Positions 1 through 25,439 of a stretch of DNA of 64,000 nt are shown here, in pieces (the stretch's first letter is position 1; each line of letters begins with the position of its first letter). The DNA is from Amoebidium appalachense (lineage: Eukaryota; Ichthyosporea), in the NCBI GenBank assembly GCA_963693365.1, contig CAVNZM010000002.1, positions 4,092,001 through 4,156,000 on the forward strand, written 5' to 3'. Under the pieces are notes generated by a model that worked only from the letters and a program-made list of their open reading frames with translations, made no database searches and had not been told where the DNA came from. Made by a program: the position numbers and the translations under genes.

Positions 1-161
1 AAACGGCACGAAATGTGTGGACGTACATGCACGGGCACGCACACAATGTGATTTTCCGCACGTGCACACACCCACTCACGGACACACATACACGCACGCG
101 TGCGCGCTCACACACTTACACATTCACACTGATTGCACTCAAACCCCTCCCCCTCTCCCAG

Positions 162-3386
<3,225 letters not shown>

Positions 3387-4740
3387 TGTATTTGAATATT
3401 TTATGTTGGTACATCTAAAGGAAAGAAAACGGATAATATGGTTTTTTTCACAAGTGTGCTTTATCGACTTCGTTTGTTTACTTGATAAAATATCAAACAT
3501 ATATCTCATGTTGGTATATTAGGGGTGGAAAACAAGAAAAGGAAATTATCTGCGTGATAAGGCGAAGATAGAATGATAGTGGTGGCAATTTCATTATGTC
3601 GCCTTTTGCCAGGGCTCGTAATTATGAGAGCTTTGCCATCCATTGTCATGTCTTTTCGGACGCGATCTTCAAAAAACAAGGTGCTTTGTATTGGTTAAAA
3701 GGATGCATACACCTGGCAACAGGCCTCTATATTTGTTTGTTTGTATTTGTTAATGTATTCATTTTTTTTGTTGTTGTTTGCGCGTGGGGCGGGGGGGGGC
3801 GCTCTTAGTAATAGGGACACAGGAGAACCGAAAATGCCAAGGAATTCACGTGGGCCATACGAACAATCGAATCAATAACTACTGCTTTATCCCGTATTTC
3901 GTATGCACAAAGCAAACACTGCACTTACCCTCAGTCAATAAAATCGACATTTTGCTCAGGGTGACCGTCCTGAACAATTATGCAAACGGAATGTACTTCA
4001 ACCCATGTTCATGCAAATAAGCATACTGCGCACATCCCTTCCCAGCCAGCGGCAACGTTAACCTAGACCTCACGCTGGTCGCCCCAACCGTTGCACGTGG
4101 CCAATAGGCCACCCAAAGCCTGCCGTCGCGATCGGGTACCCCGGCCCAGCAGCGTTAACCCATCCCGGGCAAGCGCCAAGTGTACCGTATGATGGGTAGG
4201 GCTACTATTTATAATGACCGACCGCTCCTGCGCCGTCGAGCTCCAATCTGTCGTCGACACGTGCACCACATGCATGCATGGTTGCCGTGGACGCTAGAGA
4301 TGTGTAAATCAGTCCCATATGTACGATGTGCATCCCGTCCATGGACATGTGTGCACGAGCCGTGTAGGTGTGTATGCGGGTATGATAACAACATGGCCTG
4401 GCTGGCCGGGTGGGTGCAAATATTTAATGTGCACGTGAGGGAGCGAGGGGGAAACGATCGAGGAGGAGCAGCTCGGAGGAGGAGGAGGAGGAGGAGGAGG
4501 AGGAGGATGGGGGGAGGGGGGGGGGGGAGGGGGGGGGCATACAGTGTGATTGCTGTAATTTTATCCACGTACGCACCTTTCCTTCCCACGGTATACCTGT
4601 CAAAACGGCTTCTTGTATGTGCACAAGGATTAGTTTAATTGCTTTTGCCTCTCTTCTAATATCTTCGAGTATTCTTTTCTTCCTATTTTTATTTTTATCT
4701 TTATTTCAAAGTTCTTATTTATTTGTTTATTTATTTTTTT

Positions 4741-4780
<40 letters not shown>

Positions 4781-5058
4781 GGGGGGTTGAGATAGTGGTT
4801 CAAGGTTCGGCCAATATGCACCTGATATGGATGTTTTCGTATCCTTCATCGATACACATTTTATTTGGCAATTTGCACTACAATATCTCATTCGTATCCA
4901 TTGAAACTTACAGAGAGTAACAATAAACATCTGGCCACGATCTCACTACCTGCATATCAACCTGTCCTTTTACTCCGTCAGAGCAAAAACTCCGTCCAAA
5001 AACACGACAAACTTAGAGGTCTCCTTCAAAGAAGTGACCAAGGGCAGGGGCAAAACGA

Positions 5059-5094
<36 letters not shown>

Positions 5095-5177
5095 CGCATT
5101 CTCGTTTTTACCAAACATGCGCAAGCGACCATTATTTTTGGAATTACATTCCATCACACATCTCGAGAGGGGAAAAG

Positions 5178-5213
<36 letters not shown>

Positions 5214-5767
5214 GACTTTACGACTTGAAGCCAAGCATACTCGAACAAATACCTACACGTAACTGAGATATGCATTTTCGATAGGGAAACTGCTGACGAT
5301 GAGCTATCAAGAGACTATCTCAACGACGTATGATCATCATCGTTAACGGATATGTGCATATCCACACGGTATATCTATGGTGTATCTAAATTGGGGGTGC
5401 TAACACCTGCAGCTGACAGCAGGCAAATCTATCATTCTCAACTAAAGGAAAAATCCTGTTCGCGCATGCACACACTATGTGTATTTGCTTATGTGTCAGT
5501 GTGGGTTTTGTGAGCTGTTTGTGTCGGTGTGTGTTTGTGTGTGTATGTACGCGTGGGCGCTTGTGTAGTCAGGTCTCGGTGTTTTTGTGAATGTTTGTGT
5601 GTACGTGCGTCTGTATGTGTGTGTTTGTGTGTCTAACTGTACACTAATTGTAGGCATGCATGTATGGCAATATGCCGCTTATGGTAGTCCACAGTCACAG
5701 GGCAAAATACACCAGACTAAAAAGAGGAAAGACAAAAAATAAACGAAGAATTTTTTGTGGTTGCGGG
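3387..5767. other. convergent intergenic region, no gene recognised
   Basis: This lies between the stop of the plus-strand GYF gene and the 3' end of the minus-strand CHK1-like gene. A possible AATAAA poly-A signal is at about 3937. It holds a (GGA)n block (4472-4507), a poly-G run (4746-4779), a poly-A run (about 5060-5090) and a poly-G run (5179-5211). Open frames here are short or repeat-driven and show no family I recognise. Confidence 0.7.
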
Positions 5768-16543
<10,776 letters not shown>

Positions 16544-16615
16544 TTTTCACAAAGCTGTCTGTCTTCGGCCACAAGCCGTGTTTTCGTTTCTTTTCTCTAT
16601 TTGTTGCACTGCTCT

Positions 16616-16623
16616 TATAAAGT
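16616..16623 (-). promoter_or_regulatory. possible TATA element upstream of CHK1
   Basis: Minus-strand TTTATAAG lies about 75 nt upstream of the CHK1 ATG. Only the motif and its distance support this. Confidence 0.35.
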
Positions 16624-17493
16624 GAGAGTAATGTACGTCGACTGCTTCTAGCTTTGGTGCCTATGTGGCCACCAAAATTTTGCAATGAGGAGACTGTTTT
16701 TTTGAGCCAACGGGCAAGCCTTTGTGTGTAGTGGTTGTTGAGTACACATGCCAACGAGGAGGTGGACTTTGTAACCTGCGTCCTAATAAATCCTTTTTGT
16801 TTTTTTTTAGAAAATGCGCTCAAGTTAATTCAAAGTAACAATTTTATGATTCCTTTTTCTTTCCCGTTCCCTTTTTTTTTTGCAGTTTTTTGGAAGCAGA
16901 TACAACTCGAGCAAGCCTAAGCTTGAGTGCACGACGTGAACGTGCCCCTCATGAAGGGGTTTGCGACCGTTGGGTGAAACCCGACTTGATTGGCTTAATA
17001 TTGCGCCAAAATTCAAATCCCCAAAGATGATTGGTGTGGGCGAAAGCCTTGCAACCGTGCAGTGTACGGTCGGAACCTCCGACTGACCTGATTATCCGAT
17101 CCAATCAAAGGTTTCCGTGACAGGGTTACGAATTGTGCACATGTAGTTATGTAAGACATGCGTGTTTGGCAATCAAAATGTGAAGACTCGATTCCTATAA
17201 AACTTCGCCAAATATTAGTATCTTTCCGCAAAATTTTACAAGTGCATATAAAGGGCATTAATTGCGCTGATGTATAAAATTTATGTCAAAGATCCATCAA
17301 ATATACGCGCCGACATAGGTCGAAAATTACTCTAACTATTTGAGGGGGGAAAATGCTGTTCCAGTGGTTTAAAAATGCCTCGTTGTGCAGTGTGTACAGC
17401 TTTAGATTATTCAAAAAGTGTATATATATATATGAACGTTCGTCGTATTCAGTAGCAAATTTGCTGTCAATACGTCTCGGAAGACTTTCGAAG

Positions 17494-17724
17494 ATGGAGC
17501 TTCAAAGTGCAGAACTTGTCAGTATGATTTTTGGATTTGGGGCTGATGCTTCAGATCTAGACGTCAATCTGAAGAAAGAAAGGATGGCAATGCTGGAGAG
17601 CATGGTGTTGCTGATCTTTCTTTTTTTTTTTGTTTACTTTTTTGATGGTATGGTTGCCTGGGGCATTTTAGGAGGGCATGGTGAGGAGCAGGAATGGCTT
17701 GGGGTGGGTGTGGAGCGCACTTGA
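17494..17724 (+). CDS. small hypothetical protein, unrecognised
   Basis: An ATG at 17494 lies about 70 nt downstream of a TATATATATATA element (17420-17433), a reasonable promoter spacing. The first 37 codons (starting MELQSAELVSMIFGFGADAS) look protein-like and charged; after ATG at 17605 the frame becomes Phe/Leu-rich and may be an intron starting GTGTTG. I recognise no family. It could equally be a chance open frame in AT-rich DNA. Confidence 0.22.
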   Translation: MELQSAELVSMIFGFGADASDLDVNLKKERMAMLESMVLLIFLFFFVYFFDGMVAWGILGGHGEEQEWLGVGVERT

Positions 17725-18444
17725 AAAGGTTGGAAAGGAGTAGCAAGAAAATTTCAGCAGATGTTTTCTATGGTTGGAAATTGTTTTTATCTCTTATTAT
17801 TTTTTTGGATTCATCGCTTGCTCTTTCAATACTAAAGATGACATAGTCTCATTTTGCATGTTTCTTGCAATTTTTCAGTGGTGGGGTTTGGTGAAAACCG
17901 TAGTTCGGCACCTGTTGTCATTGGGTAGAACGGATGGTTGAGATTCGTGCTGGAGCTGTCTGTTCAAGAGAAGGTGTAGTTTGTTTGCGGAAATTTTTGA
18001 AGGCGAGAATGCATTTTAAGTGCCACCTACGCTGTTGTGGTGCAGATCGGTGCATGAGAAGTGTGAATAGCAGCTGTATTGTTTTTGTGCTTGGGTGTCA
18101 TGTTGGCAAGTCAGGCATGAACAAAACAATAATAAAAAAATCCAACATAACGTCAAGGTGTCAGGTAAATGGATCACTGGTGGAGCTAAAAAAATTATTT
18201 CAAATACTTGTATACCTAGTATCATAAGTGTGAAACTAGATAATGGGCGTTTTTATTATAGACGCTGTGTCAGGCGGATCTTTTGATTGTGTGTTCAATG
18301 TCATGGGTATTAGTAGATGGGATGCTGTAAGGATGCTTTTAGAAGTGCGCAATCACCCGGAAGTGAGGATCAAGGTTTTTAATTAAATTATGGATATAGG
18401 ATTTGGGGAAAAGGAGAAAGGAGTGTTCATACATAGTCACCCAG

Positions 18445-18605
18445 GCCCTTCCCTTTCTGCCATTTTTCCTTCTCAGGTTCCTTAGTCATCTTTGTATTAT
18501 TCCCTTTCTTTCTTCCCCCTTCCTCTTCCTCCTCTTCTAATAAATCTCTCGAGTTCTCCTCGACAGCATTAAACTGCCTTTTGGGAGTGCACGTGTGTGT
18601 AAGAG

Positions 18606-18636
<31 letters not shown>

Positions 18637-18910
18637 CCTCGGACCGGGGAGGATGTGCAATGAGTGTTTGTACATACCCAAGCCTTTCCCATTCTGCCTC
18701 TTTCCTTCTTTCTTAGTCCATTTTTTTGGTAATATTCCCTTTCTTTCTTCCCCCTTCGTCGTCTTCTTTTACATAAATCTCTCGAGTTCTCCTCCTTCTT
18801 TCCCGGCCTCGTCTCCCTCTACTGGAAAGAAGACAAAGAAAGGGCTAAGCTGCCTTTTGTGAATGCACGTGTGTGTGTGTGTGTATGTGGAGAGTATGTG
18901 TGTGTGTGAA
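18445..18910. repeat. imperfect tandem duplication, about 200-240 bp units
   Basis: Two copies share a pyrimidine-rich start (CCCTTTCTTTCTTCCCCCTTC), then AAATCTCTCGAGTTCTCCTC, then CTGCCTTTTG, then GCACGTGTGTGT. The first is about 18445-18640 and the second about 18682-18910. Each ends in a poly-G run (18609-18634; 18941-18979). Confidence 0.75.
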
Positions 18911-18940
18911 AACAAAGGAGAAGTGTGTGTGTGTGTGGAT

Positions 18941-18980
<40 letters not shown>

Positions 18981-19030
18981 GGGGGAGGGGGAGGGGGAGG
19001 GGGGGGGGAGGGGAGGAAGGAGGGGAGGGG
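18941..19030. repeat. poly-G/G-rich tract
   Basis: A 39-nt G-run followed by GGGGGA repeats; strong G-quadruplex potential. Confidence 0.9.
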
Positions 19031-19695
19031 AGGGAGGAGGACGGGGGAGGATCACGAAAGTGCCGTTCGCCCTGCAGAAAACCAAAATCGAGCTAATATT
19101 GTAATCGCCACAACTTAGTAGTCCCCGTATCAGGCACACAGTTATGATTTCAACACCAGCAGCACCCACCGTGAAATTTACACACAGAACTAACTCCTTA
19201 AAAATCAAAAAAAACCATAATTTAGCACGAATTACCGGGGCGGCCGATTCTCTCAGTGAAGCGAGAGCGGAACTGAGGCTGTTGTTCAAACTATTTTGTT
19301 TTTTTTTGACCTGCTCAGCTGCCCGGAACTTATTTATTATCGAGCGATTCGAGGTGTATGATGATTAGTTACTAATCATGCAACTGTACCACCGATACCA
19401 AAAACTTGATGTGATTTCGCTTTTGAGATTGTCAGGGCGAAGATAGAGTATATTGGCAGTAAGCATTTTCCTGTTTTGTTTACATATGCTATGATCCACA
19501 ATCTACACATTTCTAAGACAACGGCTGATAATGGATACAATACTAACTCTATATTAATAAATCTTGACTTCTCATTGAGTTGGCCAGGCCTGCTGCGCTT
19601 TTAGTTGTTGCTTTTCCTCCGAATTTTTGCGTCACTGATTAGCGACTGATAATGTAGTCGCTACTTGATTGGCGTAGAGTTTTCAGCAATCAGGA

Positions 19696-19756
19696 GATGA
19701 TTGGAGGAAAAAAATCCCGATTTGGAATATGTCGTCATAATTTTATCATCGTGCGC
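19696..19756 (+). promoter_or_regulatory. distal AMT promoter block, copy 1 (cut off from its gene by a transposon)
   Basis: The block GATGATTGG ... ATTT.GAATATG.CGTCA..TTTTATCATCG.GCG recurs upstream of AMT copy 2 (50230-50290) and copy 3 (56158-56218), about 460-530 nt before those start codons. Here the tyrosine-recombinase element (19967-30583) separates it from its own AMT gene by 11 kb. The repeated ATTGG is an inverted CCAAT box; the function is inferred from conservation only. Confidence 0.6.
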
Positions 19757-19966
19757 ACTCTTCAATCAGTGCTTGCAAGCATGTCTGATGCGTTGACAAC
19801 GTTGAGTCCTCGGATCACACATTTCTGCAAAAGCACATATCTTCCTTCGCAACCAGCTCCATAGTAGAAAATAAAAAACTACAAAATACTACATAGGATG
19901 TATACCGGAGTGATCTGCTGCTTTCAAATACAAAGCACGAGTTGGCAAACATGATCATTTGATGGT

Positions 19967-20242
19967 TGTACGTTTCATATGCGCAGCAGATGAAAGATGT
20001 TTCACGGATCACTTCGGGCGCAGGCAGCCGGGCGGCCCATGACGTCACGGGCCGCGGCGCCAGGCGCAGCCGCAGCGGCGGCTGACATCGGTCTGGCGCA
20101 GCGCCTGACGTCAGGCGCCACCAGCGCCGGTATTTCCGGCGCAGCACACTGCAGATGCAGGCCACCTTCGTTTTCGCCGTGTGCTGCACGTACGGTTTTT
20201 GTTAGCACGATTGCGTTTTCGGTGGCTAGCACACGGCGGCTC
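19967..20242 (+). repeat. split direct repeat A1 of the YR element
   Basis: 276 bp, from TGTACGTTTCATATGCG to CGGCGGCTC, with a second copy at 30061-30336 differing at only a couple of positions. It contains GACGTCA-type palindromes and GCGCC-rich inverted repeats. Confidence 0.92.
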
Positions 20243-20246
20243 AAGT

Positions 20247-20319
20247 ATGGAAGTAGACCCAACAGACAATGGCCCTGCAGCACAGGCAGGGCAGGAGGCG
20301 CGCCCTCCTGTGCAGGACG

Positions 20320-20391
<72 letters not shown>

Positions 20392-21971
20392 TTGCCCTGA
20401 CCCCTGAGCTGGCAGCGACCATTCGCATGTCTGCTTCTGAGGTGGCCAACGCGACCCGTCAGGCCCTGCAGGCCAGCCCGGCCCCCCCTTCCCAGCAAGA
20501 TCTTCTCCTGCGCGCCTTCCCCCACCTCGTCAACCTTGGCGGGGGCGGAACCGGTAGGAACCCCCCTGTCACGGGGCCCCCTGCCGCTGCGGCGGGGGCC
20601 GTGGATGCTGTAGAGCAACCCCCCGGCAACGCCAACAAGCGCCCCCGTGAGGAGGACCCTCAGGGCGGCGACATGCACCAGCTGCCTCCGCCGCCCAATG
20701 CCCTGCAACTGGCCGTTTGGGGGGCCAGCCAGCGCAGCCAGTCGAACCCACCCTGCCCCCACCTGTCCCCGGAGGTCCGGGGGGCTGCCATCTTCGAGCC
20801 TATGCAGCATTTCGCTTTACTCGACCTGCTGCCGCCCACGGGCTCTTCTGTCCACACGCAGCGCCAGCCGGTTTCCCTGCCTGGCCTGCCTGCTGGCACG
20901 GTTGTGCTGCAGACGCCTGGCACCCAGCGCCAGCCCGCCCTGTGCCCGGACCTGCAGACCTACCTGCGCTGCATCTTGCAGCTGCTACGCCTACGCATCA
21001 ACGCCGACGCCCCCGTCACGGCCCTGCTGGCCCACGCCGAGTTTGTGGCCACTGAGTTGGCACCCGAGTACCAGTGGGCTGCCATCATGCGCTGGGAGGA
21101 TGCACACCGCCGGTCGTGCGCTGCCTCTGGCCGCCCACTCGACGCACCCGACGCTGTGCAGCTGGCCGTGTCCCTGTCTGGTGCCCGCCTGCACCAGGCA
21201 CCCACCGCTCCCCGCACACCCCGGCAGCCTGCCTCTGGGGGGGCCACAGCCAGCCCTCGCGCCAGCCCGGCCCCTGCTGCGGATGAGATATGCCGGGGCT
21301 TCAACACGGCCAAGGGCTGCACCAGGAAGGGACCCAACCCTTGCCGCTACAAGCACGCCTGCCTGAAGTGCGGCTCAGCGGCGCACGGCGCACACGCCTG
21401 CCCTCCCAACCCAGCCAACGGGGCGGGGGAAGGGGGGGGCCAACCCGGCTTAGGGGGCCCACCCCCCTTTCGGGCAGGGGCTGACGTCCGCGCTGGGCCT
21501 GCCCTCTCCGTTGCCCTGCGGGGCCCATGGTCGCCCCCCCCAGCGGCACCACCACAGACCGTATCTGTCCCCAACTTCCGCCGTTTGTTTGAGTTGTTTC
21601 CGCGCCCCGACAGTGCGTTTCAGCAGGCTCTGCTCCGCGACTTAGAGCTGGGCTTCTCGGTCGGTTACTTCAGTTCGGCGAGCGGGTCACCCGGGTGGGC
21701 CGAAACCACCCGTCCGCGCTGGCGGCCCGTGAGCAGCTTGCAGCCGACATTGCGAAGGAAGTGGCATGCGGCCACATCCTGGGCCCCTTCACCCGCGACG
21801 AGATGGTGGCCCTTTATCCTTATTTTGTATCCTCGCCCCTCGGGGCAGTTCCCAAAAAGGGCGGCACGGGCGTCCGCCGCATCCACGACCTTTCCTTCCC
21901 GCGTGGCTCCAGTATCAACGATGGGGTCGATTACCCGGATCAGCTGGAGTACATCACCATCCGCACGGTGA
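20247..21971 (+). CDS. YR-element ORF1 (gag-like) leading into RT
   Basis: The ATG lies 4 nt after repeat A1. The protein has a polyglutamine tract of about 23 residues (20321-20388), a proline/alanine-rich middle, and two zinc-finger-like motifs near codons 350-385: a CCCH-type C-x8-C-x5-C-x3-H and a CCHC knuckle CLKCGSAAHGAHAC. It then enters the start of the DIRS-type RT region at LELGFSVGY. From about 21675 the true RT continues in another frame, so the last 95 or so codons of this frame are not meaningful. Gag-like proteins of this type coat the RNA; the knuckle supports nucleic-acid binding. Confidence 0.8.
20321..20388 (+). repeat. (CAG)n trinucleotide repeat coding polyglutamine
   Basis: About 22 CAG units in frame with the YR-element ORF1. 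Confidence 0.95.
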
Positions 21972-22786
21972 TGCAAACAGTAGCTCGGCTCGGCCAGGGC
22001 TGCTTCCTCGGGGCATACGACGTGAAGGGTGCCTTTCGTCACGGCCCGGTGCACCCAGACGACCAGCCACTGCTGTCGTTCCAGCTGCTAGGCGCGTTCT
22101 ATGTGGAGACCCGCCTACCGTTTGGCTTGCGGTCCAGCCCAGCGTTCTGGGAACGCATAGCTCAGGCCCTGCAGCACTTCGCCCACGCCCTCAACGCCAC
22201 AGAGACACAGCATTTTGTGGACGACTTCTTTTTCGGCGGCCGTACGCTGCAAGAGTGCGCCTTCAACATGCTGGTGTTTCGGTGGGTGTGCTCGAAGGTG
22301 GGTGTTACGCTTGCCGACGACAAAGTGCAGCTGCCCTCACACACGCTCATCTACTCTGGGCTCGAGTGGGACACTCTGCGCATGGAGGCCCGCTTACCTG
22401 CCGTCAAGCTGACCGAGCTCCGGGCCCTGCTAGCCGATTGGCGGGGTCGCACCAAGGCCACTGTTCGAGACCTACGGTCCCTGTGCGGCAAGCTCATGTG
22501 GTGTGCTCAGGTTGTGGCGCTGGGGCGTGCCCGTGCCTTTCTTCAACGCTTGCTTCATCTGCTGGCGGAGGCTGAGAGGGCCGGCCTAGGGCCCCACCAC
22601 CACATCCGTGTCTGCGCCGACGCACGAGCCGACGTTGTGCTGTGGTCGGAGTTCCTCCCCGAGTGGAACGGCATACGTGTGCTTACCCCCCCCCGTGCAT
22701 CACATGTTCACCACAGATGCGGCCGGCAGCATAGGATGCGGTGGCTACTGGGGTCAAGCGTGGTTTCACCTAGCATGGACGGACCA
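21680..22786 (+). CDS. YR-element reverse transcriptase and 5' part of RNase H
   Basis: RT signature blocks in order: LGAVPKKGGTGVRRIHDLS, GAYDVKGAFRH, LPFGLRSSPAFWE and the catalytic FVDDFFFGG at about 22213. The open frame (frame of 21695) runs to about 22685; in a run of C at 22686-22693 the RNase H sequence FTTDAAGSIGCGGYWG switches frame. The RNase H is cut after AWTDH by the Copia insertion at 22787. Collapsing the 5-bp target duplication joins it in frame to 27717 onward. The RT type is DIRS-like rather than LTR-like. Confidence 0.85.
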
Positions 22787-23092
22787 TGTAACTTAGAGGT
22801 TTCTCTGTGAGACTTTATTATTTGCTGACTTGCATTGACTGGCCTGCCGGGACCTTTATATACTTGTGGTCTGGCTCACTGGAATGTTACATACTATTCC
22901 CGATTGGTCTACCCGCCGCTATGGATCTAGTCGCTACCAATCAAAGCACTCCAATAGAATCTTCTAGACTCTTCTAGATCTATCCTGATCTATCGTGAAC
23001 CTATCCACCAGTTTATCCCGAATATCTCGAATATTCCCGATCACTAGTGCTACGCTAACGCAGGGCATACCGGATGGCTATCCTGTTCGACA
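22787..23092 (-). repeat. 3' LTR of the minus-strand Copia element
   Basis: 306 bp, plus-strand TGTAACTTAG to CTGTTCGACA; the twin is at 27406-27711. It carries AGATCTATC-type short repeats (TCTTCTAGACTCTTCTAGATC). Confidence 0.92.
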
Positions 23093-23225
23093 CCCCCACT
23101 TGCACTGTGTTCTATCTATGTACCGCATGCAACCTAAACCTAAGATGCAACTCTAAAACTATGCTACTATACTAACACATATAACACCTACTATACGAAC
23201 ATTAACACTACACTATTTGTAGTTC

Positions 23226-25439
23226 TTACTCAGCCATGCCGATGGCCTGCCGATGCTGCACCAACTTAAGTCTCCCTAAAGCTTTGGTGCACATGTCGGC
23301 CACGTTACTGTTCGTGCTGCAATACACAAGTTCTACATCCCCATTCTCCACACACTCACGGGTGTAGTGGTACTGAACGTCGATGTGTTTGCTCCTGTTA
23401 TGGAGCATCGGGTTCCTTGCAAGCTTGATGCTGGCCTGGTTGTCGGCGTAGATGATGGTCGCCTCACTCATATCGTAGCCCAGCTGCCCCAGCAGCTGTC
23501 GTAGCCACTTAGCCTCTTTGACTGCCAGGCACGTAGCCATATACTCCGCCTCTGTAGATGAAGTAGCCACAGTCTTCTGTTGCTTGCTGCCCCAGCTGAT
23601 GGCAGATCCATTGGCAGTAAAGATGTATCCGCTCGTCGACTTACGGTCGTCGGAGTTGCCAGCGTAATCGGAGTCAGTGAATCCCTCCACTGTTGTACTC
23701 CCTCCTCCGCGGTAGACAATCCCGTAGTTGGTTGTCCCCTTGAGGTACCGGAGAAGATGTTTGGCTGCGTCCCAGTGTTGAAGTCCCGGGTTGCTCACGA
23801 ACTTACTAAGTTCCCCCACTGCTTGTGCAATGTCTGGCCGGGTGGCCACCATTGCGTACATTAAGGAGCCCACAGCTCTGGCATAAGGAACTTGCCGCAT
23901 CGCCACTCTCTCCTCCTCGCTTGCCGGACTCATGGCCTTGCTCAACACGCATCGCTCCGGTAGCGGTGTTGACTTAGCCTTGCAGTCGACCATGTTGAAG
24001 CGCCGCATCAATGACTTGATGTACGTTTCCTGTGACAATTTTATATCGCCTGTTGCAGCGTCACGACTGACCTGCACACCGAGTAGCAGCTTTGGCTCGC
24101 CGATCACCTTGACGGAGAACTTCGTCGCAACCTGCCTGACGAATTCTTGAATAAGATCATCTGTCGACGCCGCCACTAGCATGTCGTCCACATGCACAGC
24201 CACCACCGTCTTTCCACTTCCGTTGACCTTGAAGTAGACACATCGATCAGCTTCCACACGTGTGAAGCCAAGATCGACCATAGCCTCATGCATCTTCTCA
24301 TTCCAGCACCTTGCTGCTTGCTTGAGGCCATACAGACTTTTGTGCAAACGACACACATAGTCTTCCTTTCCGGGTACCTCGTACCCACGCGGTTGCTGCA
24401 TGTACAGCTCTTCCTTGATGTCGCCGTTCAGGAACGCCGTGACGATATCTATTTGTGTGAGGTGCATGTTCTCTGCCGCTGCCATAGCGAAGAGAAGTCT
24501 GAAGCTGGTGAACTTGGCCACCGGGGCAAAGGTCTCTTCGTAGTCTATCCCCTCTTGCTGAGAGAAGCCCCTGGCCACACCACGGGCCTTGTAGCGCTCG
24601 ACACTGCCGTCGGCGTTGCGTTTCATCTTGAAGACCCACTTGAAGGAAACTGCCCGACGACCTGGTGGGAGTGGCACCAGTGACCATGTCCCATTCTTGA
24701 CTAGAGATTCGTACTCCTCGTCCAGCGCAGCCTTCCACTTTGCACCATCTGGCCTGGAGATTGCTTCTTCCAGTGTCACAGGGTCATCCTCATTGCTATC
24801 AGCACTCTCAATTGCTATGCTGATACTGTCGCGGTACTCTACTACACCTGCGTTGATGCCGTAGGTCCCACCGCGCCTTGTAGTCATAGACGGATAGGCA
24901 CTTCTGGTTGCAACCTGCAACTCTGCACTATCTTCCTCGTCTCCTGACCCTGCCGCGTCCGAATCGCCGCTGTCCTCGCCCGCGCCGTCGCCGATAGCAT
25001 CTGAATCATATCCACTGTCAGTGCCGATTGCAGGCTTCCGAAAGGAATGTTGCTTCTTGACGCTGATTGGATTCCTCGATTCCAAGCTCTGCTGATTTCC
25101 GATTGGCTTATGCATCAGCAATTCCATTGGCTCATCTTGCACCACCGGAATACCGGCCTTTGGGGTGCATGATTCATCGATCACCACATCTCGCCCGACG
25201 ATAGTCTTGCGCGCCTCGGTGTCCCACAACAAGTACGTCTTGCTGTCACCTGTGTAGCCGACGAATTTACACTCCCGACTCTTGGCGTCTAGCTTCCTGC
25301 GCTCGTCCTTCGGCACATGGACAAATGCCTTGCTACCAAATACACGTAGATGGCTAACATCGGGCTTCTCTCCATACCATGCCTCCCAAGGTGTCATGCC
25401 ACCCAGTACTGTGGTTGGCGTCAGGTTCTTGATGTACAC
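23226..25439 (-). CDS. Copia RT-RNase H polyprotein part
   Basis: 737 codons in one frame. It starts at the end of integrase (WEAWYGEKPDVSHLRVFG), then a Ser/Asp-rich linker, RT (KWVFKMKRNADGSVERYKAR, ...LTQIDIVTAFLNGDIKEE, catalytic AVHVDDMLVA) and RNase H (FTDSDYAGNSDDRKSTSGY, SSTEAEYMA, YADNQASIKL). All RT and RNase H acidic residues are present. The frame differs from that of the upstream gag-integrase ORF, with the switch at about 25465-25485. Confidence 0.92.
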   Translation of the reverse strand: MYIKNLTPTTVLGGMTPWEAWYGEKPDVSHLRVFGSKAFVHVPKDERRKLDAKSRECKFVGYTGDSKTYLLWDTEARKTIVGRDVVIDESCTPKAGIPVVQDEPMELLMHKPIGNQQSLESRNPISVKKQHSFRKPAIGTDSGYDSDAIGDGAGEDSGDSDAAGSGDEEDSAELQVATRSAYPSMTTRRGGTYGINAGVVEYRDSISIAIESADSNEDDPVTLEEAISRPDGAKWKAALDEEYESLVKNGTWSLVPLPPGRRAVSFKWVFKMKRNADGSVERYKARGVARGFSQQEGIDYEETFAPVAKFTSFRLLFAMAAAENMHLTQIDIVTAFLNGDIKEELYMQQPRGYEVPGKEDYVCRLHKSLYGLKQAARCWNEKMHEAMVDLGFTRVEADRCVYFKVNGSGKTVVAVHVDDMLVAASTDDLIQEFVRQVATKFSVKVIGEPKLLLGVQVSRDAATGDIKLSQETYIKSLMRRFNMVDCKAKSTPLPERCVLSKAMSPASEEERVAMRQVPYARAVGSLMYAMVATRPDIAQAVGELSKFVSNPGLQHWDAAKHLLRYLKGTTNYGIVYRGGGSTTVEGFTDSDYAGNSDDRKSTSGYIFTANGSAISWGSKQQKTVATSSTEAEYMATCLAVKEAKWLRQLLGQLGYDMSEATIIYADNQASIKLARNPMLHNRSKHIDVQYHYTRECVENGDVELVYCSTNSNVADMCTKALGRLKLVQHRQAIGMAE

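Larger units (their letters stand above)
16544..19695. other. intergenic region upstream of CHK1
   Basis: AT-richer than its neighbours, with several CCAAT/ATTGG motifs (for example 16987, 17028, 17101). Apart from one weak candidate gene at 17494 and an imperfect tandem duplication at 18.4-18.9 kb, I see no gene. Confidence 0.6.

Noticed and set aside
4063-4638. Short open frames on both strands
   Set aside because: No recognisable domain, no splice partners, and partly made of the (GGA)n repeat.
21660-21700. Programmed frameshift between gag and RT of the YR element
   Set aside because: No standard slippery heptamer is visible where the frames change; decay is as likely.
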